The notes under the pieces were generated by a model that saw only the letters and a program-made list of their open reading frames with translations, ran no database searches and was not told the DNA's origin. Shown piece after piece: positions 55,245 through 64,000 of a stretch of DNA of 64,000 bases; position 1 is the first letter of the stretch; every line of letters begins with the position of its first letter. The position numbers and the translations under genes are program-made. This stretch comes from Cavenderia fasciculata (taxonomy: Eukaryota > Evosea > Eumycetozoa > Acytosteliales > Cavenderiaceae): contig NW_004457737.1 of NCBI RefSeq assembly GCF_000203815.1, positions 1,612,001 to 1,676,000 on the forward strand, given 5' to 3'.

Positions 55245-56387
55245 TTAATTATATTTATCACCAGCATTTAAATATTCAAAATCCTTTTCAACCATTTCTT
55301 TGATTAAATGCTCAAAAGAGGTTTTAGGTTTCCATTTTAGAATTTGTTGAGCTTTGGTTGGATTGCCCAAGAGGATGTCTACTTCGGTTGGACGAAAGTA
55401 TTTGGGGTCGACCCTAACATAGACTCTGTCGCTGTGTTGGTCATACCCTTCTTCGTTGAGATCTTCTCCACGCCATTTGATAGTGACACCAATCTCTTTG
55501 AACGCCTTTTCCGTAAACTCTCTGACCGAGTGTGTCTCACCAGTGGCAATAACGAAATCTTGTGCTTGGTCTTGTTGCAACATCAACCACATTGCCTCTA
55601 CATAGTCTCTTGCATGACCCCAATCTCTCTTTGCATTCAAATTGCCAAGATACAAGGTGTCGTTTTGACCGGCCTTTATACGTGCCACAAACCGTGTAAT
55701 CTTTCGAGTGACAAATGTCATACCTCTACGAGGAGACTCGTGGTTGAACAGAATACCGTTGCACGCAAAGATACCGTATGCCTCACGATAGTTTACACAT
55801 GTCCAGTATGCAAATTGTTTGGCCACTGCGTATGGTGACCGAGGATAGAATGGCGTCGTCTCTGACTGTGGTATCTCCCTTGCCTTGCCATACAGTTCAC
55901 TCGTAGAGGCCTGATAAAACTTGACTTGTTTCTCCAAATTACACGATCGAATGGCATCTAGCAGACGTAGACACCCTAGAGCATCCACATCAGAAGTATA
56001 CTCTGCACATTCAAACGATACCTTTACATGACTCTGTGCTCCAAGATTATATACCTCTGTTGGATTAACCTTGTGAACTATACTAACTAAATTGGTTGAA
56101 TCTGTTAAATCTCCATAATGTAAATGTAATCCTAAAATATATATATAGAAAGAAATGTAGATAATATTAGAAATCATATAAGAAGAGTATACTTGGTTCA
56201 TTTTCATTCTTTACATACTTGAATTTGGTGAAAAGTCTAAATGATCAATACGTTGTGTATTAAATGATGATGATCTTCTAATGATACCATGTACAGTATA
56301 CCCTTTTGATAGTAAAAACTCTGTTAGATATGATCCATCTTGTCCTGTTATACCTGTAATCAAAGCTACCTTTCTTATCTCTTCCAT
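55245..56387 (-). CDS. gmd: GDP-mannose 4,6-dehydratase
   Basis: Exons 56219-56387 and 55245-56131 give 351 residues. GMD is an extended SDR that makes GDP-4-keto-6-deoxymannose, the first step to GDP-fucose. Seen: NADP-binding [13 protein letters not shown] (about 10-22), [38 protein letters not shown], the catalytic STSELYG and YAVAK, the family motif [29 protein letters not shown]. The first exon is separate from the longest open frame and ends at a GTATGT donor. It faces mpi head to head. Confidence 0.95.
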
Positions 56388-56724
56388 TTTAATTAATTAT
56401 CTTTAGAGAACAAACAAGCAACTAACAAACAAACTAATTTTTGAAAGTTGGTGTGGGGGAGTAGGTAGGTAGGTAAGTGTGTTGTTTTAATTCAACTTAT
56501 CATAATCCCGATGGGGTAACCGAAAGATGTTCGATGTACACCGATGCATGCATGTAGACAAAGTTAGAAACTACATCATTTTGGGAACATCATTTTTAAT
56601 TTTATTTTAAATAAATAGTTAGATTCTTACCGACACTTTTCAAGTCCCTCATCTCCACGAAAGGAAATTTCATTCAACAATAACAACAAACATAAAGATA
56701 TATATATATAGATAGATATCGGAG
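56388..56724. promoter_or_regulatory. Shared divergent promoter region of gmd and mpi
   Basis: 337 bases between the two start codons. It contains GGTAGGTAGGTAAG near 56462, CATGCATGCATG near 56545 and AT dinucleotides before mpi. No open frame. Confidence 0.5.
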
Positions 56725-56853
56725 ATGAATAAGATAGTACAATTACATTGTGTAGCACAGAATTATAATTGGGGTAAATACGGTGCTGATAGTGCTGTAG
56801 CTAAACTATTACAAGTTAGTGATGATGATCAATCTACTCCTTATGCAGGTATG

Positions 56854-56936
<83 letters not shown>

Positions 56937-58229
56937 TGTTAACCTTTATATAATTTTTTAGAACTATGGATGGGAGCACATCCATCAGGACCATCAAAAG
57001 TAGAAATAGAGAATCATAAACTTGTACCACTAAAAGAATATATAGAAATGAATGGAGGTAGTGAAAAGCTGCTTGGTAGCAAGGTAGTTGAAAGATTCGG
57101 TCAAGATTTTCCTTTTCTTTTTAAAGTCTTGTCCATTAGAACTGCTCTATCTATTCAATCTCATCCCGATTCTAAATTGGCCAAACAATTACATTCTTCT
57201 TTTCCCGATATTTACAAGTACGTAATCAAATCAACAACAACTATTCGTATTCTTCCTCTTATATCATTTTTTTTATTTTGTTAGGGACCCATATCATAAA
57301 CCAGAGATTGCAATTGCTTTAACTCCATTTAAAGCATTATGTAGTTTTAGAAAACTATCTGAAATATTAGAATTTATTGATAATGTAAAGGAATTAAAAG
57401 ATACCATTTCATCTCAACTTGATTTAAATCAAGGTAAGAAAAAAAAGAAAAGAAAAAGAAATGATAATTTTATACTAATCTCTCTTTTACTTTAGTAAAC
57501 AAAAATAATTGTAATTTATATCTTCAATCAATTGTAACAGCATTATTACAAGCTGATAGTACATTGGTAGCAAATCAATTATTATTATTGACCAATAGAT
57601 TGGAAAAAGAAAGAGATGGCAACAACAAATTGAATCAATTAATATTAACATTACATCAACAATATGTTGGTGATGTTGGTGTATTCTTTGCCTATCTTTT
57701 AAATTATATGGAGATGCAACCTGGAGAGGCATTGTATCTTCCTGCAGGTGAACCACATGCTTATATTGCAGGTGATTGTATCGAATGTATGGCACCAAGT
57801 GATAATGTAGTGCGTGCAGGTCTCACACCCAAACTAAAGGACTGGAAGACACTGGCTCAAATGCTAACCTATACCACTGGATGTCCCAGCTATGTAACAC
57901 CAACAACCCATGAATCCAACGGTGTCAAATCATGTCTCTTTCAACCACCAGTCGATGAGTTTGAAGTTGAACGCATCCAATTATCACCATCATCCTCTTA
58001 CACTTCTACACATCAATCTCCATCCATTGTATTACTAACAGATTCTTCTGTAACCATCAACAAAACAAATTATAACTCTTCTTCTTCTTCCTCAAACCCA
58101 ACAATACTACGTCAAGGTACTGTTTTATTTGTTCCTTGCAATACTGAATTAAAGATTGAAAATCAAAATCAATCAACTGATTCAACTCTATTTATTGCTA
58201 GAGTCAATAGTAGATTATTTAATCAATAA
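56725..58229 (+). CDS. mpi: Mannose-6-phosphate isomerase
   Basis: Exons 56725-56848, 56962-57217, 57285-57433 and 57496-58229 give 420 residues. A zinc enzyme of the type I family that interconverts fructose-6-P and mannose-6-P, feeding GDP-mannose synthesis. Seen: QNYNWGKYGADS, ELWMGAHPSGPS, FKVLSIRTALSIQSHPDSKLAKQLH (with the zinc-binding Gln and His), HKPEIAIALTPFKALCSFR, LYLPAGEPHAYIAGDCIECMAPSDNVVRAGLTPK (zinc His and catalytic Arg region). The first intron is mainly a (CAAT)20 microsatellite. Polyserine occurs at about 370. Confidence 0.95.
56857..56936. repeat. (CAAT)20 microsatellite in the first mpi intron
   Basis: Twenty perfect tandem CAAT units fill most of the 113-nt intron. 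If the intron were retained it would encode NQSI repeats before a stop. Confidence 0.95.
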
Positions 58230-58597
58230 TAAATCAAAAGTATATATAATATATAATGACGTTGTAATCCTAAATTAAGAAATCTAGAACATCAATATGT
58301 CGATTCGATGATGATATTTTCGTTTGAACTGGAGCCGAGGAAGAGAAAGACGAATTTAGTTTTTCGGAACACCCATGTCATTCTCATACTCCGGAATTTT
58401 CTTCAGGAATAAGAATCATTCATCACAAATGCTTATATAAAAACAACAATATCTATTTATTTGATTCATTTCAATTTCAAATATACATACATATAAACAT
58501 ATAAACAAAGAGATATATATATAAATAATCATTTATATATATTATTTACAATTAAATCATATCAATTAAACAACAATTTTTAAAGATTTCTAGAAAG
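58230..58597. other. Intergenic, mpi to MDR oxidoreductase
   Basis: 368 bases. A higher-complexity patch at 58260-58420 and AT-rich sequence before the next start. Nothing recognised. Confidence 0.55.
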
Positions 58598-59659
58598 ATG
58601 ATGAATGCAGCAGTATTACATAAAGCAGGAGTTCCTGTTTATGAAACATTCCCAATCCCTCAAGTATCAAATCCAGAAGAAGAGGTGATTGCCGATGTAT
58701 TGGCATCGAGTATCAAACAATTAGATATTGGTAAAGCTAGTGGAAGACATTACCTCTCATACAAGACATTCCCAACTACCGTAGGTGTTGATGGTATTGC
58801 TCGTTTGGATGATGGTAGATTAGTCTATGCTATGGGTATTACTGGTATGTTTGCTGAAAAGGCATTGCTTAAAAAGGATAAATGGGTTGTATTGGATCAA
58901 GAAAATACTTCAAATGTTGTTGCTGCTGCTTCTGTACCAAATGCTATTTTAGGTGCTGGTATGTAAAATATATAAAAGTATAAGTAAAAGTATAAGTATA
59001 CTTATTCTATTTCAATTTCTATTTCTAATTTAGGAATGGCATTAAATATTAGAGGACAATTTAAAAAAGGAAATGTTGTATTTGTAAATGGAGCAACTGG
59101 ATTTACAGGTAAAGTAGCAGTTCAACTTGCAAAGATATCGGGTGCAGCTTATGTAGTTGCATCTGGACGTAATGAAAACACATTAAAAGAGATGAAGGAA
59201 AAGTATGGAATCGATGACTATGTAGTACTAGGTGACAATGAAGAGGCATTTACTCAAAAGGTAAAGGAAATACATTCAAAACATCCATTTGATGTTGTCA
59301 TTGATTATCTTTGGGGTCGTCCAGCTGAATTGGTTTTAGATGTATTGGCAGCTGCTCCCAAACACACCGTAGACAATATCATTAGATATGTTACCGTCGG
59401 TGAAATGGCAGGTTCGAGTGTACCCATCAAATCAGCCTATCTACGTTCTTCGGGTCTTGAAATTGTTGGGTCTGGTTTTGGATCATTCCCACCAGGTGAA
59501 ATTGAACGTTATCTCAAACAACACCTAAACTCTATACTGTCACTTGTCAATCAAGGTAAATTAATCCTTGATACTCAAACTGTTGAATTTAAAGATATTG
59601 AATCAAATTGGTTAAACAAAGATTCAAAAAAAAGATTAGTTGTTAAAATTCAACAATAA
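58598..59659 (+). CDS. MDR-family NAD(P)H-dependent oxidoreductase (quinone-reductase-like)
   Basis: Exons 58598-58958 and 59034-59659 give 328 residues. Medium-chain dehydrogenase/reductase fold: N-terminal GroES-like domain (AAVLHKAGVPVYETFPIPQV, then IKQLDIGKASGRHY, TVGVDGIARL, LVYAMGITGMFAEKAL) and a C-terminal Rossmann domain with VFVNGATGFTGKVAVQLAK (NADPH loop) and VVASGRNENTLKEM. There are no structural-zinc cysteines and the catalytic Cys/His zinc ligands of alcohol dehydrogenases are absent, so it is a zinc-free quinone/enone-reductase-type member. The substrate is unknown. Confidence 0.85.
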
Positions 59660-59704
59660 ACAAATAAATTAAAAGTATTTATAAATTATTATTATTATGA
59701 TTAT

Positions 59705-60228
59705 TTAAGAGGAAGATGTTTCAAGTAAAGTTTTACCAGCAACACAAATAGTTACACCAGTTAATACACATAACATTCCAACATATGATCCTAAAAATAA
59801 ATAAATAAATAAATAAAAAAGTTATTAATCTTTCTTTTTCTTTTCTTTTCTTTTGAATTCCTTTTCATACTCCAACCTAATAATCTTTCCTTTAATAACA
59901 TTCCAGTAAAAGCAGTGAATAAAAAGGTTAAAGAGTTTGAAATCGGTACGACAAGAGATATGTCGGCATGACCAAGAGTATAGAAAAATACGATAGAGCC
60001 ACTAAGATTGATGACCATCGGTATAAAGTATGTTGGTTTTGTCCAAAGATAGATAAACTCTGATATGAATTGCATGACTGCACTATTTTTCTTGATTGAT
60101 GATACTCCTTCACTACCACGTTTAATAAATGGATTGGTACATCCCCAAATCATTCCAACTGCAATCAATGCAAGTGCATTTTCTATGTATAACAAATTAG
60201 AAACATAAAGTTGATAGTAGTCATTCAT
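59705..60228 (-). CDS. tmem234: TMEM234-like multi-pass membrane protein
   Basis: Exons 59871-60228 and 59705-59790 give 147 residues. Four helices of the small EamA/DMT-like TMEM234 family: ALALIAVGMIWGCTNPFIKRGSEG (family signature WG-x-TNP), FIPMVINLSGSIVFFYTLG, ISLVVPISNSLTFLFTAFTGML, and, in the second exon, SYVGMLCVLTGVTICVAGK after KERLLGW. The exon join yields ERLLGWRSYVGMLCVLTG, as expected for the last helix. The start at 60228 is the first in-frame ATG; 60276-60500 in another frame is open but is not linked to it. Function of the family is unclear. Confidence 0.85.
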
Positions 60229-60611
60229 TCATTCGCTCCATACCAAATTGACCCATCTATCTAATCTATAGTTTTTTATAAACTACTATTCTCTTTTTTA
60301 ATATATGTACAAATGATGATGATGATGATACTCTCTAAATGTGTGAACAAACAGATCGCTTCAAATGAACCTTTTAAAATTAAAATATTAAATAAATTAA
60401 ATTCACAAAAATCACCTCTGACAGAACATGAACCAAGACGAAAATAACTTTTAAACTCTGTTGTTAGTATCATTCTTCTTTTTAAACTATAACTATTCAT
60501 TTATTCTATCTATCATCATATTCATTCGTTTAGACTGATATAGAGGTAGAGTGATATATAGAACGATAGAGAGAGAATATATAAACCTCAGATAGAGAGA
60601 GAGAGAGAAGG
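60229..60611. other. Intergenic, divergent promoter
   Basis: 383 bases between the TMEM234-like gene and the acetyl-CoA transporter. It includes a 75-codon open frame on the minus strand (60276-60500) without recognisable features, and (GA)n at 60593-60608. Confidence 0.5.
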
Positions 60612-62493
60612 ATGATTAAAATATTTAAACATACAAGTCTATATAAAAGGTTTGGTGATGATTTAGGAAACATTATATGGTTAATTATACTTTGTATGTT
60701 ATATATTATACTTTTACTTATCTTTTTTCTTTTCTATTTACTTTTTACTTTTTTAAGATTTATTTCAAGGTATACCATTAGGATTAACATTTGGTACTAT
60801 ACCTTTCTTATTACATAAACATTCAACGTATACACAGATTGGAATATTTTCATTGACTGGATTTCCGTATAGTCTCAAGATTCTATGGTCACCGTTTGTA
60901 GATAGTTACTATTTCAAGAGTTTTGGTCGGAGAAAGTCATGGATTGTTCCTATTCAATTGTTGGCAGGTTCAATGTTTTTGGTTCTGGCCAATGGTAACA
61001 TCATCGATGATCTCATTGAACACAGTGAAACAGAGATTATAAAGATTACTCTGTTGTTTGGATCGTTTGTCGTTATGATGGCTACACAAGACATTGCAGT
61101 TGATGGATGGGCTTTGACTATTCTCTCTAAAGCCAACGTTCACCTTGCCAGTACATGTCAGAATATAGGACTTAGTACTGGTTTCTTTTTATCGTATACT
61201 GTCTATTTGGCATTGTCTAGTGCCGAATTTTCAAACAAATATATTCGTCCGTCGTCACATTACAATGCCGATGTTGGTATCATCACACTATCTAGTTATT
61301 TGTATTTCTGGGGTCTCATCTATATAGTATTTAGTATTATTTTGGCGACAATGAAAAATGAAGAAAGAACTAATCAATCATCAACACCAAATGGAGGTTC
61401 ACCAAAATTAAATAGTAGTACAAACAAAAAATTGGATGATCCACAACAACAACAACAATTAATCAATAATAATGAATCAATGAATTTACAACAACAAGAA
61501 GATGATGAAATGGAAGAAACAGATTTAAAACCAATTCAAATCTATCAATATCTTTGGAAGATTATTAGTTTACCTCATATTAGAACACTATCGATGATGT
61601 TTTTATTGAGTAAAGTTGTTTTTCAATCAAATGAAAGTGCTCTTTCTCTAAGACTATTGGAATTGGGTATGAAGAAAGAGGATTTGGCTAGTTTCTCAAT
61701 CTTTCAATTTCCTTGTACCATTCTATTCTCAATTGTCGCCGGTAAATTAATTAGAGATAATCCTTTAACAATTGTATGTAAATTAAATATTTATTAATAT
61801 AAATATTAATGAATCAATCATTCTTTTCTTTTTTAGTGGACAAAAGCATACTTTTTTGGTGTAGTATTTGTATTTTTGAATATGTTATCGGTTGTATTTT
61901 TCCAAAAAGGTTGGTTCTTTTATTTCATTTTATTATTATTGTCTACTTGCTCATCATTCATGTCGACGCTTATGAGTGTTGGTCAAGGTGGTTTCTTTTT
62001 AAAAATTAGTGAAAAGAATCATCATATAGGTGGCACTTATTTAACTTTTTTAAATACTAGTATGTAAAAGATAAAAAATAATAATTAATAATAATAATAT
62101 ATATATTTATTCATTTTTCTTAATTTGAATTTAGTTGCAAATCTTGGAGGAACATGGCCTAAATTTTTAATTCTAACTTTGATTGATAAATTTACATCTA
62201 CTCAATGTGTAATTCCAAATGGAGGTAAGCTTAAACAAACTCAATCATCTTTATTTTTAATATTAATTTATTTATTTATTTTAGTGATTGTTGAATTAAT
62301 TGGAACTACAGACGAAATTAAATCACTATGTAATGATGAAGGAGGTGAGATTGTTACCACTAGAGATGGATATTTTACGGTTACAATCATTTTGGTTGTA
62401 TATGGTCTCATTATGCATAGAATATTAACAAAAAAGATGATCCCCATTGAAAAGATTAAACCTTCTAGTTTCGCAATTGCAAAAGGGGAATAA
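60612..62493 (+). CDS. slc33a1: Acetyl-coenzyme A transporter (SLC33A1/AT-1)
   Basis: Exons 60612-60693, 60758-61773, 61837-62059, 62135-62224 and 62285-62493 give 539 residues. SLC33A1 moves acetyl-CoA into the ER/Golgi lumen for acetylation of glycans and proteins. Family motifs: LYLFQGIPLGLTFGTIPFLL (first exon junction), FSLTGFPYSLKILWSPFVDS, RRKSWIVPIQLLAG, MATQDIAVDGWALT, NIGLSTGFFLSY, GTWPKFLILTLIDKF. About 11-12 membrane helices by eye. A Gln/Asn-rich cytosolic loop lies at about 200-245. The first exon (82 nt) joins through a phase-1 intron to give LIILYLFQG. Confidence 0.93.
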
Positions 62494-62749
62494 AGACAAC
62501 TAATAAAAAATTAACTTGAATAACAATAATGATCATTCCAAATGTGGTTGGTCTTTTGCCGTTTGATTTTTTTTAATTTTTCAAACCATCCGCTGCGAGT
62601 TGATTGGAGACGTGTCCACGTGGGCTCCCAGATATATGTGATTTTTTTGAACAGTTAACTTTGAGGTTAAAATGAATCTTCATCTCTTCTTTTTTTTTTA
62701 TTCTCTTCTCTCTCTCTCTCTCAACAGATAAACAGATACAAATACAACA

Positions 62750-63732
62750 ATGGAACCTATTAAAGAACAAGTTTGGTATATTACTGGTATGATATGTTAT
62801 GATCTTCACTTCCTCACTTTTCATAAAAGCTTTGTTAACACATTTATATTTGATATTGATATATTTAGGTGCAACTGGTGGTTTAGGTCTAGCTTTGGCT
62901 GAGAAGGTACTTTCAGCAGGACACAAGGTAGCTGGTACCACTCGTGATCTTCAAAAGTTTGAAAAGACTGGTCTTGCCACTAAATATGGTGACAAGTTTT
63001 TAGCAGTCCAAACAGACCTCATCGATGAAGAAATCTTAAAGGCTTCCTTTGTTAAAGTTGTACAAGTATTTGGTAGAATTGATATCGTTGTCAATAACTC
63101 TGGATATGCTCAACCAGGTGCCATTGAAGGTAAAATTAAAAAAATAGAAAAAAAGGGATAATATTGACACTTTATCTTTTTTAGAAATCTCAACCAAAGA
63201 ATACAAAGAAAACTTTGATATTAATTTCTTTGCACCATTGAGTGTTATGAGATACGCTATTCCATACCTCAAGGAAAAGAGTGGACACATCTACAATATT
63301 GCTTCTATTGCTGGTTTCACTCATTTCGAAGGATGTTCAGCCTACTCTTCATCCAAGTATGCTCTTATTGGTGCCAGTGAATCATTGGCCTATGAATTAA
63401 AACCATACAATGTAAAGGTCACCGCTGTTTGCCCAGGTACCTTTGAGACTCCAATTCTTGCCGGTTTCCCAAAACCTGCTCATGTTATCCCAGAATATGA
63501 CTCTGCCAACTTTATCCATGTCTGGTTGGCAAGAAGAAAGGGATTGCCATTGGGTGACCCAGAAAAGTATGCCGAAATTTTGTTGCACTATGCCAACAGA
63601 GATGATGCTCCAGTTAAATTGTTCGTTGGTCCAGATGCCGTTGACATTGCTCAACAAGAAATTGATAAAACTCAAGCTGAATTGAATAGTTATAAGGAAT
63701 TTGTTTCAAATACTGCTATTGCTCCAAAATAA
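62750..63732 (+). CDS. Classical short-chain dehydrogenase/reductase
   Basis: Exons 62750-62786, 62869-63129 and 63185-63732 give 281 residues. NADP-binding TGATGGLGLALAEK (about 12-25), acid/Arg after strand 2 (GTTRDLQKF), NNSGYAQPG (NNAG variant with Ser), catalytic Ser in IASIAGFTHFEG and YSSSKYALIG (Tyr and Lys). Classical SDR length. Thr-Arg after strand 2 favours NADP(H). Subfamily and substrate cannot be fixed; similar proteins in bacteria and fungi act on varied alcohols/ketones. Codons are biased to preferred C-ending forms, suggesting good expression. Confidence 0.9.
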
Positions 63733-63788
63733 ATTAATTAATTAAATAATTTTTTTTTTTTAAATATTTATAGTTTTCTTTTTATTAA

Positions 63789-64000
63789 TTAATTATTATA
63801 AACATTTCTTGGAGTTGTGAATGGAGTATGAATACCACCAAAAATGATCTTAAAATCAGATGTTGACTTTGCAGCATTATTATTTAAACGGTCAGAGTCA
63901 GAATCGGAGTCGGAATCAGAATCAGAGTCAGAGTCCCCACAGTGATGGTTTGGATTTGGACCTACACACTTGCTAACAAGGTTGGCAAGTTGTTGTGGGA
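63789..64000 (-). CDS. C-terminal part of a protein with an Asp-Ser repeat, 5' end outside the window
   Basis: The last 70 or so residues are visible, with stop TAA at 63789-63791. Read from the right edge: PQQLANLVSKCVGPNPNHHCG, then six SD dipeptides, then RLNNNAAKSTSDFKIIFGG and IHTPFTTPRNVYNN. Two Cys and two His near the edge and the SD tract are the only marks; SD runs occur in secreted and spore/cell-wall proteins and in nucleolar proteins. I cannot assign a family from this piece. Confidence 0.6.
   Translation of the reverse strand, partial: PQQLANLVSKCVGPNPNHHCGDSDSDSDSDSDSDSDRLNNNAAKSTSDFKIIFGGIHTPFTTPRNVYNN

Noticed and set aside
60276-60500. Possible first exon for the TMEM234-like gene
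   Set aside because: No donor joins it to the family N-terminus, and the ATG at 60228 already gives a complete protein.
1-64000. CRISPR arrays, bacterial operons, or intact transposons
   Set aside because: Tandem repeats here are simple sequence without spacers; genes are intron-bearing and eukaryotic; no transposase, reverse transcriptase or terminal repeats were recognised.

Overview
This window is nuclear DNA from a dictyostelid social amoeba. The evidence is AT-rich intergenic DNA and introns, short spliceosomal introns (about 50-170 nt, GTATGT/GTAAGT donors, TAG acceptors), long Gln/Asn/Ser/Thr homopolymer tracts, and families typical of the group: fibro-slime/Dicty-repeat, ComC-type surface proteins, SepA/Cdc7-like kinases and a GtaC-like GATA factor. 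Several exons (kmo, the ComC-like gene, amdhd1) are clearly more GC-rich than D. discoideum genes usually are, which suggests another dictyostelid such as a Cavenderia or Heterostelium species. That placement is inference.

Layout. 0-5 kb: 3' part of a metallophosphoesterase, a broken fibro-slime gene, and the ESCRT factor VTA1. 5-12 kb: Miro GTPase (gemA), an orphan with a possible papain-like fold, the GPI-transamidase catalytic subunit, and a Vti1-like protein. 12-25 kb: kynurenine monooxygenase, a SepA/Cdc7-like kinase, a flavin reductase with a frameshift, a mitochondrial nuclease-like protein, a decayed gene remnant, and a large pseudokinase-PH-RhoGAP protein that also has a frameshift. 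26-37 kb: proteasome beta-7, SURF2, PPIL4, two small membrane proteins, a ComC-like surface protein and an HSD17B10-like dehydrogenase. 36.7-42.3 kb: a 5.6-kb gene-free region rich in dyads and G/T boxes upstream of a GATA factor. 45-53 kb: a Sec14-like protein, two divergently transcribed paralogous two-membrane-segment proteins, TFIIF-alpha, a BORC/BLOC-like coiled coil, a LEA-like protein and a tRNA-Met followed by a 290-bp polypyrimidine tract. 53.7-64 kb: imidazolonepropionase, GDP-mannose dehydratase and mannose-6-phosphate isomerase head to head, an MDR oxidoreductase, a TMEM234 homologue, an acetyl-CoA transporter, a short-chain dehydrogenase and the 3' end of an Asp-Ser-repeat protein.

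Themes. The genes are mostly single-copy housekeeping genes, not an operon-like system. Functional links visible here are the shared promoter region of gmd and mpi (mannose/fucose nucleotide-sugar supply) and two kinases of one family, one with intact catalytic motifs and one predicted dead and fused to RhoGAP. Several coding regions carry single-base frameshifts or lack a start codon. Some may be assembly errors in homopolymers; the fibro-slime gene has several independent lesions and looks like a true pseudogene. Exon boundaries were placed by hand, and each joined model given without a caveat divides evenly into codons.
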